Assembly: GCA_016125255.1 (NCBI GenBank) | Contig: WGMD01000022.1 | Span: 123,372-187,371 of the forward strand | DNA from: Planctomycetota bacterium | Lineage (GTDB): Bacteria > Planctomycetota > Phycisphaerae > Phycisphaerales > Zrk34 | Direction: 5' to 3' | DNA length: 64,000 bases | Part shown: positions 9,574 to 16,097 of the stretch, in pieces | Numbering within the stretch: the stretch's first letter is position 1 | Layout: each line of letters begins with the position of its first letter | Notes under the pieces: generated by a model | Told to the model about the DNA's origin: nothing | Databases searched by the model: none | Seen by the model: only the letters and a program-made list of their open reading frames with translations | Made by a program: the position numbers and the translations under genes

Positions 9574-9920
9574 CCCCCCGCCCGCTGCGCGAATTTCCCC
9601 ACGCGCATCGCCGTGGCGACTGACACGGCTCCGCCGCGGTTTCACCATCCGTGATATTTCCCGCAAATCGTGGGGAAAATTCGGCGGGTTTGCGGTTGCT
9701 GCGCGCACGGTGCGCATGCGTGAGGCAATTTCGTCTTTGCCCACCCCGCGCTGCGACGCCGAATCGCGGGTCAGTGGCGCGCGGTGTCACAAGGGTGCGC
9801 GATCCGGTCATCGCAGTGCGCCGATCGCGACGTGACGGTGCGCCGCAGTGGGAAATATTCCCCAATTCCCAACTCGCCCGCGCCTGCCGCGCGACCGCTT
9901 TGTGCGCATCTACGACGGAC
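9574..9920. other. Gene-free block with phased GTGCGC motifs
   Basis: No convincing gene is seen between the DUF1080 and FHA-kinase stops. The weak ORFs are arginine-rich and lack a ribosome site. The block contains GTGCGC at 9710, 9795, 9816, 9838 and 9902, plus GCGCAC at 9703. The gaps of 85, 21, 22 and 64 bp are near multiples of 10.5. A near-palindrome GGGAAATATTCCCC lies at about 9850-9863. A similar block lies at 51302-51660. Confidence 0.6.
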
Positions 9921-11564
9921 TTACACCACGGTCGCCGACGGGTCCTGCCGGTGTTCGCTGGAGATCGTCAGCGTGAAGGTCGTGCCTTCGCCGACGTGCG
10001 AATCGACGATGACTTTCCCGCCGTGCTCTTCGATGATCTTCTTCGTCACCGCCAGCCCCAACCCCGTCCCGCGCAGGCCCTTGGTCGAATAGAACGGCTC
10101 GAACAGGTGCGACAGATCCTCCGCCTCGATGCCCGAACCGTTATCCGAAATGCTGATGACCACCTCTTCGCTCTTGCGGCGGTAGTCGCAGCGGAGCGTG
10201 ATCGCGCCCGTCTCGGCTTCGACCGCATCGAGCGCATTGGTCATCAGGTTCATCACCGCCTGATGCAGCCCGCCCGGGTCGGCGGGAATCGCCGGCATGT
10301 CCGGGTCGAACTCCGTGATGAGCGCGACGTTGCGCCGATCGCACTGCGGCTGCATGAGCTGGACGATCTCGTTGAGCAATCCCGGAAAGTGCACCATCTC
10401 GAACTCGGGCTTGCGCTGCTTGCTGAACGCGAGCATGTTCATGGTGAGCTGGTAAATGCGGTCGAGATTGCGGGCGAGGATGTCCCAGCCGTTGGTGACG
10501 AGCTTGAGGTCCTTCTTGCGCAGACCCAGCTCGACGACTTCGGCCCCGCCGCGCATCGCCTGCAGAATGTTGCGGATCGAATGCGACAAGCTCGCCACCG
10601 TTTCCCCCACCGCCGCGAGGCGCGCCTGCTGCAAGCCCTTCTTGTAGAGGTCGGCGTTTTCGAGGGCGAGGCCCGTCTGCGAGCCGATCGCGGTGAGCAG
10701 GCGAAGCTGATCTTCGGTGAAGGTGTAGTTGGCGATTTTCGAGTCGATGTAGATGACGCCGAACACGCGATCGCGGAACTTGACGGGCACGCAGATCGCC
10801 GAGCGGATGCCGAAGGCCTTGACCGAATCGCCCGCGGCGAAGCGCCGGTCGGTCATGGCGTTGCTCGACAGCACGCCCTCCGACTTTTCGAGCACATGAC
10901 GCACGATGGTGCGGCTCACGGAAATCTTGCCCTCCACCTTGTTCATCGGCGGCGTCCGGTACCGCACGACGACCGGCTCGGGCTTGGCCTCGGGATGGGG
11001 CCGCAGCAGAATGAATCCGCGGTCCGGCTCGAAGTGCTCGAACACCAGGTCCATCACGCGCTCCAGCAATTCCTGCCGGTCGAACACGGAGCCGACCACC
11101 TGCGTCAATTCGTAGATGACCTTCAGGTGGAGCACGGCCGCTTCGGTCGGCTCGGGGGACGCCATGATGACCGAGTCATCGTTGGCGGCGACGGTGGCTT
11201 CGACGGACGTGTCGATGCGGTCGCCGGCCACGACGCGGACCGGCTTGGTCGTGCCTGCGCTGTTGGCCCGGCCGAAGACCCAGAGCGTCGCGCCCGTGCG
11301 AATCTGATCGCCCTGCCGCAGAAGCGTCGGCTGGGCGATGCGCTTGCCGTTGACATACGTGCCGTTGTTGGAATGCAGATCGTGAATGAACCACTTGCCA
11401 TCGTTGGGGGTCAATTCAGCGTGGCGGCGCGAGATGGTCGTGTCGGTCAGGGGCAGCGATTCGCTGGACCGCCCGATCTGCTGCGGCTCGGTGTCGGGCA
11501 ACTCGAATCGGCGTCCCTTGTCGGGGCCCTGGATGATGTTCAGGATCAGCACGGCTGGCCTCAC
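9921..11564 (-). CDS. Soluble FHA-GAF sensor histidine kinase
   Basis: This 547-residue protein has an N-terminal FHA phosphothreonine-binding domain (GRSSES and ISRRHAEL, about residues 1-95), a GAF domain (about 150-300), a HisKA dimerisation helix with the phospho-acceptor in SLSHSIRN (about 325), and a HATPase domain with LMTNALDAVE, DNGSGIE and GTGLGLAVTKKI. There is no membrane segment, so it should be cytoplasmic and may be recruited to phosphorylated Ser/Thr-kinase targets through FHA. No response regulator is adjacent, making it an orphan. The start is GTG at 11564, since no ATG or strong Shine-Dalgarno is available. A second GTG four codons later is an alternative. Confidence 0.88.
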   Translation of the reverse strand: MRPAVLILNIIQGPDKGRRFELPDTEPQQIGRSSESLPLTDTTISRRHAELTPNDGKWFIHDLHSNNGTYVNGKRIAQPTLLRQGDQIRTGATLWVFGRANSAGTTKPVRVVAGDRIDTSVEATVAANDDSVIMASPEPTEAAVLHLKVIYELTQVVGSVFDRQELLERVMDLVFEHFEPDRGFILLRPHPEAKPEPVVVRYRTPPMNKVEGKISVSRTIVRHVLEKSEGVLSSNAMTDRRFAAGDSVKAFGIRSAICVPVKFRDRVFGVIYIDSKIANYTFTEDQLRLLTAIGSQTGLALENADLYKKGLQQARLAAVGETVASLSHSIRNILQAMRGGAEVVELGLRKKDLKLVTNGWDILARNLDRIYQLTMNMLAFSKQRKPEFEMVHFPGLLNEIVQLMQPQCDRRNVALITEFDPDMPAIPADPGGLHQAVMNLMTNALDAVEAETGAITLRCDYRRKSEEVVISISDNGSGIEAEDLSHLFEPFYSTKGLRGTGLGLAVTKKIIEEHGGKVIVDSHVGEGTTFTLTISSEHRQDPSATVV

Positions 11565-11615
11565 GAAAAATCGGGGAGCTTCACATCCGCCCCCGGTTTA
11601 GAGCATCTGTTAAAA

Positions 11616-11742
11616 GCCCCCCTCCCTTGAAGGGAGGGGCTGGGGGAGGGATTCCCGCCATGCGCGTGATCGTAAGTCATCGAAGCGTCGCTCGCAAAGC
11701 GAATCCCCCTCCCAACCTCCCCCTTCGAGGGGGAGGGGTTGG
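11616..11742. repeat. REP/BIME-like inverted repeat pair
   Basis: Two related C-rich/G-rich units face each other around a 45-bp centre. The left unit (11616-11654) has the hairpin CCCTCCCTTGAAGGGAGGG, then CTGGGGGAGGGATTC. The right unit (11700-11742) has GAATCCCCCTCCCAACC, then CCCCCTTCGAGGGGG. The right unit is an imperfect reverse complement of the left, and each unit is itself a hairpin. This is the layout of bacterial interspersed mosaic elements. It lies between the histidine kinase start and tRNA-His. Confidence 0.65.
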
Positions 11743-11818
11743 AACATGCGTGGTTTGGATATCTTCGTCGCGTTTGACACCCCATCGGCACCGGCATAAA
11801 TTGATGGACTGTCCCGAT

Positions 11819-11893
11819 GGTGGCTGTAGCTCAGCTGGTTAGAGCATCGCGTTGTGGTCGCGAGGGTCGGGGGTTCGAATCCCCTCAGCCACC
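11819..11893 (+). tRNA. tRNA-His (anticodon GTG)
   Basis: It folds into a standard cloverleaf. The acceptor GTGGCTG/CAGCCAC carries an extra G at 11819 opposite discriminator C at 11893, the tRNA-His hallmark. The D arm GCTC..GAGC is followed by anticodon stem TCGCG/CGCGA with loop TTGTGGT (GTG at 11854-11856). The T arm loop is TTCGAAT. CCA is not encoded. Confidence 0.97.
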
Positions 11894-11926
11894 CTTTTTC
11901 CGCAGATTCCCCGCATCTTTCGAGCA

Positions 11927-11951
11927 GGACCCGTTTTGGACGGGTCCTTTT
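11927..11951 (+). terminator. Intrinsic terminator of tRNA-His
   Basis: GGACCCG (11927-11933) pairs perfectly with CGGGTCC (11941-11947) around a seven-base loop, followed by TTTT and a further T-rich stretch. It sits 34 bp after tRNA-His. Confidence 0.85.
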
Positions 11952-11975
11952 CGTTTGGGACGGGGGTGGAATTGG

Positions 11976-12026
11976 TTTCTAGTTTCTAGTTTCTAGTTTC
12001 TGGTTTTGGGTTTTGGGTTTCGGGGT
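11976..12026. repeat. Heptamer tandem repeat, TTTCTAG then TTTTGGG
   Basis: Three exact TTTCTAG units and a degenerate fourth (TTTCTGG) run straight into TTTTGGG, TTTTGGG and TTTCGGG. All units keep a 7-bp period. It lies between the tRNA-His terminator and the sulfatase gene. It looks like slipped-strand expansion of a simple heptamer. Confidence 0.8.
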
Positions 12027-12092
12027 TTTCCTTCAGGTTGTACGATGGGGCGGAGGCAATAACCTGCTCACTGGAGGCGATCTGTCTTGAAG

Positions 12093-13895
12093 ATGGATAT
12101 CGATGCCCGCCCATGCCGGATGGTTTTTTGTTTCGTCATGCTGTTTGTTGCGATTGCCGCGGCGGTCGGGCGGGCGGGGCCGCCGAATGTGGTGGTGATT
12201 CTGGCGGACGATCAGGGCTGGGGGGATTTGAGCGTCAACGGCAATACGAATCTTTCGACGCCGAATATCGACGCGCTGGCGGCGGCGGGGACGATCATGG
12301 ACCGCTTCTACGTCTGCGCGGTCTGCTCGCCGACGCGGGCGGAGTTTCTGACGGGGCGGTATCACGTGCGCATGGGCGTGCATTCGACTTCGACCGGCGG
12401 CGAGCGCATGAACCCCGACGAGAAGACCATCGCCGACACGTTCAAGGCGGCGGGCTACGCGACCGGCGCGTTCGGCAAATGGCACAACGGTTCGCAATGG
12501 CCCTACCATCCCAACGCGCGCGGGTTCGACGAGTATTACGGGTTCACCTCCGGGCACTGGGGCAGCTACTTCGACCCGATGCTCGAACACAACGGCGTCA
12601 TCACGCAGGGCAAGGGCTTCATCATCGACGACCTGGCCGATCACGCCATGGCGTTCATCGAGGCCCACAAGGATCAGCCGTTCTTCTGCTACATTCCGTT
12701 CAACACGCCGCATTTTCCGCCGCAGGTTCCGGATCGTTTTTACGACAAGTTCCGCGAAGCGCCGATCAAGATGCGCTCGGACCTCAATGGGGCGGGGAAG
12801 GCGACGGAGCCGCTTGAGGAAACGCGGGCCGTGCTGGCGATGGTGGAGAATGTCGATTGGAACGTGGGGCGCATCGTCGCCAAGCTCGACGAACTGAAGC
12901 TGGCGGACAACACGATCGTGATCTATTTTTCCGACAACGGGCCCAACAGTTGGCGGTGGAACGACGGGATGAAGGGGCGCAAGGGATCGGTGGACGAAGG
13001 GGGCGTGCGGTCGCCGTTCATGATCCGCTGGCCCGGTCACATCGCGGCCGGCGCGCATCGCCCGCAGATCGCGGCGGCGATCGACCTTTTGCCGACGCTG
13101 GCGGACCTGGCGGGGATTCCGATCGTCAGCACCAAGCCGCTCGACGGCAAGTCGATCAAGCCGCTGCTCGTGGGCGAGGCGCCCGCCGACTGGCCGGACC
13201 GGGCGATCTTCTCGCACTGGAACAACAAGGTCAGCGTCCGCACGCAGCAGTACCGCTTCGATCAGAACGAGCGGCTTTTCGACATGAGCGCCGACCCCGG
13301 CCAGCATGCGCCGATCAAGGACATGACCCCCGCTCAGCGCGGTCTGGCGAAGCAGCTTGGCAAGGACGTCGTCGATTTCCGAGAGGCGTTCTCCCCCCTG
13401 CTCGCTCACGACGATCGCCCGTTCACCGTCGGGTTCGGCGGATTGGATTTCCCCGTGACGCTCCTGCCGGCGCGCGACGGCGAGCCGCACGGGTGCGTCG
13501 AGCGCAGCAACCACTACCCCAACTGCACGTTCTTCACCCACTGGACCGACCTGACCGGCTCGATCACATGGGACGCCCAGGTCGGCGAGGCGGGCAAATA
13601 CGAAGTGGTGATCTATTACGCCTGCCCCGCCGCGGATGTCGGATCGACGATCGAGCTTTCCTTCGAGGGCGTCAAACTGACCGGCAAGGTCAGCGCGGCG
13701 CACGACCCGCCGCTGTATGGATGGGAACACGATCGCTTCAAGCGCGGCGAGGGATACGTCAAGGACTTCAAGCCGATGACGCTCGGGACGATCGAATTGC
13801 CCAAAGCCCGCGATCAACTCACGCTGCGGGCGACGCAGATGCCGGGTAAACAAGTGATGGAGGTTCGGCTGCTTCAGCTCACGCGCGTCAAATGA
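12093..13895 (+). CDS. Secreted sulfatase, arylsulfatase family
   Basis: This enzyme hydrolyses sulfate esters, probably on algal or other polysaccharides. The 600-residue chain starts with a signal peptide (hydrophobic CFVMLFVAIAAAVGRA), then metal-binding LADDQGWGDL, the formylglycine motif CSPTR (Cys about residue 78) that needs FGE-type maturation, and FGKWH. The sulfatase domain ends near residue 430. The remaining 170 residues form an extra carbohydrate-binding-like region (KYEVVIYYACP, EVRLLQLTRVK). ATG at 12093 lies 16 bases after GGAGG. A TTG at 12087 has better spacing and may be the true start. The stop abuts the convergent PQQ-protein stop as TGATCA, with no spacer. Confidence 0.9.
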   Translation: MDIDARPCRMVFCFVMLFVAIAAAVGRAGPPNVVVILADDQGWGDLSVNGNTNLSTPNIDALAAAGTIMDRFYVCAVCSPTRAEFLTGRYHVRMGVHSTSTGGERMNPDEKTIADTFKAAGYATGAFGKWHNGSQWPYHPNARGFDEYYGFTSGHWGSYFDPMLEHNGVITQGKGFIIDDLADHAMAFIEAHKDQPFFCYIPFNTPHFPPQVPDRFYDKFREAPIKMRSDLNGAGKATEPLEETRAVLAMVENVDWNVGRIVAKLDELKLADNTIVIYFSDNGPNSWRWNDGMKGRKGSVDEGGVRSPFMIRWPGHIAAGAHRPQIAAAIDLLPTLADLAGIPIVSTKPLDGKSIKPLLVGEAPADWPDRAIFSHWNNKVSVRTQQYRFDQNERLFDMSADPGQHAPIKDMTPAQRGLAKQLGKDVVDFREAFSPLLAHDDRPFTVGFGGLDFPVTLLPARDGEPHGCVERSNHYPNCTFFTHWTDLTGSITWDAQVGEAGKYEVVIYYACPAADVGSTIELSFEGVKLTGKVSAAHDPPLYGWEHDRFKRGEGYVKDFKPMTLGTIELPKARDQLTLRATQMPGKQVMEVRLLQLTRVK

Positions 13896-15110
13896 TCAGG
13901 GCTGCGCCGACGCGCTCAGGTCCACGCAGATCGCTTTCCCATCCGCATCGCGCACGTACACATGCTCACCGAGCAGCACCGGCGCGTTCCATGTGCGCTT
14001 GCCCAGCCCGTCGAGCCGGCCGCGCTCGCGATAGCCGTCGGGGTTCGCGTCGGCGAGAACGAGCGAGCCGTCGTTGGTGAGGATGAGCAGTTGGCGGCCG
14101 ACGAGGATGAGCGAACCTTTCATGTCGGGCTGCGACCAGATGGTCCTGCCGGTCGCCCACTCGACGCAGCGCAGCGCCCCCGGCACGTTCCTGCGATGCA
14201 CCGGCCCGTCGAAACCGTAAAGATGCCCTTCGAACAGTACTGGCGCGGCGATGTGATTTTGAAACGCCTTGTTGCGCCAGAGCGGTTCGTGCCCGGCGAG
14301 GTTCGGATCGAACTGCGCCGCCCCCATGTCCCACCACGACGACACGTACAACTTCCCGTCCGCGAAGGTCGGGTCCGCCGAGTTCTCGCCCATCTTCGTG
14401 GGCCAGTCGACTTTCCACATGACCATCCCGTCGGACTGGCGCACGACGAAAAGGGTTCGCGTGCCGAGTATGGCCAGCGCCTTTTCGCCGCGGCAGGTCA
14501 TCTCGACCGGCGCGCCGTAGCCGCTCTCGTCGGCGGGCGAATTCCACACGACCGCGCCGGTGTCCTTGTTGAGCGCGATGCCGTGCTGATTGGCGTTGAG
14601 GTAGATCACGTCGTCGAGGATCAGCGGCGTGGAGGCGAATCCCCAGCGCGGCATCGTGGCGCCGACGCCCTTGAGCAGATCGACGCGCCACCGGACCGAT
14701 CCGTCGGCGGCGCTCCAGCAGGTGACCAGTCCCTGTTTGCTGAGCGTGTAGAGCCACGGGCCGTCGAGGGTCGGCGAGGCGTTGGGCCCGCCGGGGTTGT
14801 AGAGCGGGACGAGGTCCTGCGGATAGCGTTGCGACCACACGACCGCCCCGCTCGCGGCGTCCAGGCAATCGATGACATCCTCGCCGTCGACGTTGCCGAC
14901 GGTATAGACGCGCGTCGGCGTGGCGGCGAAACCGGCGTAGCCGATGCCGATGTTCGCTTCCCAAAGCACGCGCGGCCCGCCGTCGGGCCAATGGATCGCG
15001 CCTTGGTAATGACCATTATGATGCTGCCCGCGCCATTGCGTCGTCGGCTGCGCCAAACACAGCGGCGCCCCCGCCGTCAGAACCGCCACGATCGTGATGA
15101 TCGCTCGCAT
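13896..15110 (-). CDS. Secreted PQQ-type beta-propeller protein
   Basis: The 404-residue protein has a signal peptide (about residues 1-20, ending CLAQ) and repeated WD-like PQQ blades such as VYTVGNVDGEDVIDCLDAASG and VIYLNANQHGIALNKDTG. The blades are related to BamB and quinoprotein dehydrogenases. The PQQ ligand residues of true dehydrogenases are not evident, so a structural or binding role is more likely than catalysis. GAGGG lies eight bases before the ATG. The gene lies 30 bp downstream of the mutarotase gene on the same strand and may be co-transcribed. Confidence 0.8.
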   Translation of the reverse strand: MRAIITIVAVLTAGAPLCLAQPTTQWRGQHHNGHYQGAIHWPDGGPRVLWEANIGIGYAGFAATPTRVYTVGNVDGEDVIDCLDAASGAVVWSQRYPQDLVPLYNPGGPNASPTLDGPWLYTLSKQGLVTCWSAADGSVRWRVDLLKGVGATMPRWGFASTPLILDDVIYLNANQHGIALNKDTGAVVWNSPADESGYGAPVEMTCRGEKALAILGTRTLFVVRQSDGMVMWKVDWPTKMGENSADPTFADGKLYVSSWWDMGAAQFDPNLAGHEPLWRNKAFQNHIAAPVLFEGHLYGFDGPVHRRNVPGALRCVEWATGRTIWSQPDMKGSLILVGRQLLILTNDGSLVLADANPDGYRERGRLDGLGKRTWNAPVLLGEHVYVRDADGKAICVDLSASAQP

Positions 15111-15140
15111 GGGCGTAGCCCTCTCTGTCGCGCCGGAGGA

Positions 15141-15989
15141 TCAGATCGCTTGGACGCTGATGCGTGCTTCGAGGCGGTGGGAGGCGCCGGGGTCAAGTTT
15201 GATCGACTCGTCGCCCGCCGCCGCCGTCTCGACGCAGATCATGTGCGGATATTCGTCATCGCCGAAGTCGCTCATCTTTTTCGATTTCTCGATCCACGGG
15301 TTCCACACGACGGTCGTCTTGGAGCCGGACTTTGCGATGCGGATGCGCCGGCGGAAACCGGGGTCTTCGATGACGCATTCGGATTCGGTGTTGAGATAGA
15401 CGCGATCGGTTTCATTGCTGATCGTGACGGGGCCGTGCTGGGTCTTGCGTTTCATGCCGTCGACTTTGTCGAGGTATTCGACGCCGTCGAGACCGTGAAC
15501 CTTGACCTTGGTCACATCGGAGACGGCGAAGTAGGTATGCAGCGCGCCGGTGGATTCGAAGGGTTTGACGCAGGTGTTGAAGACGGTCAGGGCGACGGTC
15601 AGGGTCGGGCCGATGGTGGCGGTCAATTCGGCGAGGAACTTGTGGGGCCAGAGCTGCTGGCTCATCTCGTCGGACTGCGCTTCGTAGGTCACGCGGACGG
15701 AGCCGTCGGCGAGGTTGATCGAATCGACGAGCCGCCAGGGCATGGTGCGGAGGAACCCGTGCGCGGGCTTTTCGGGATTGACGGGATGGGGTCCGAACCA
15801 GGGCCAACAGATGGGGATCCCGCCGCGGATGGGCGCGCCGAGTTCGAAGCGGCTCTTGGCGCTCATCCAGAGGACGGGCTTGCGGCCGGCGGGTTGCCAA
15901 TGCGTCAGGTGCGCGCCTTGGGGATAGATCGTGGCGCTGGCGAGATCGGTTGCAATCGTCTGATGGTCAAGATCGTTGGGCTGGCTCAT
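15141..15989 (-). CDS. D-hexose-6-phosphate mutarotase (aldose 1-epimerase family)
   Basis: It interconverts alpha and beta anomers of hexose 6-phosphates in the cytoplasm. The 282-residue chain carries family landmarks: GAHLTHWQPAG, VLWMSAKSRFE, IRGGIPICWPWFGPH (catalytic groove), HGFLRTMPW and the C-terminal MICVETAAA segment. These match the YeaD-like group. An in-frame ATG at 16034 would add 15 residues with no family support, so 15989 is used. It heads a two-gene unit with the PQQ protein. Confidence 0.88.
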   Translation of the reverse strand: MSQPNDLDHQTIATDLASATIYPQGAHLTHWQPAGRKPVLWMSAKSRFELGAPIRGGIPICWPWFGPHPVNPEKPAHGFLRTMPWRLVDSINLADGSVRVTYEAQSDEMSQQLWPHKFLAELTATIGPTLTVALTVFNTCVKPFESTGALHTYFAVSDVTKVKVHGLDGVEYLDKVDGMKRKTQHGPVTISNETDRVYLNTESECVIEDPGFRRRIRIAKSGSKTTVVWNPWIEKSKKMSDFGDDEYPHMICVETAAAGDESIKLDPGASHRLEARISVQAI

Positions 15990-16048
15990 GCGATGAGCAT
16001 ACCCCGCCGGCCCATCGTCGAAAAGGGGACGCACGCGATCGAGCGCGA

Positions 16049-16054
16049 TATAAT
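16049..16054 (+). promoter_or_regulatory. Probable -10 box of the PVC dehydrogenase gene
   Basis: A perfect TATAAT lies 43 bp before the ATG at 16098, in the 108-bp gap between divergent genes. The matching -35 region (around 16025-16031) is poor, so this is a tentative call. Confidence 0.4.
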
Positions 16055-16097
16055 CGTTTCCCCGCTGTCACCGTTAAAAACCAAAGGTTGAATCCGC

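Noticed and set aside
9703..9907. A coding tandem repeat as cause of the phased motifs
   Set aside because: Gaps of 21 and 22 bp are not both multiples of three, and no frame is open with a supported start.
9651..11630. A 659-codon ORF antisense to the FHA-GAF kinase
   Set aside because: The kinase has a full domain set on the opposite strand; the ORF is a composition shadow.
11976..12026. A CRISPR-like array
   Set aside because: The 7-bp units are contiguous with no spacers, so it is a simple tandem repeat.
12033..13853. A 606-codon ORF antisense to the sulfatase gene
   Set aside because: It mirrors the sulfatase frame, has arginine/valine-rich low-complexity sequence and no domain. High G+C makes such long antisense frames common here.
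13893..13898. TGATCA at the junction of two convergent stops as a regulatory palindrome
   Set aside because: It is fully explained by two abutting TGA stop codons.
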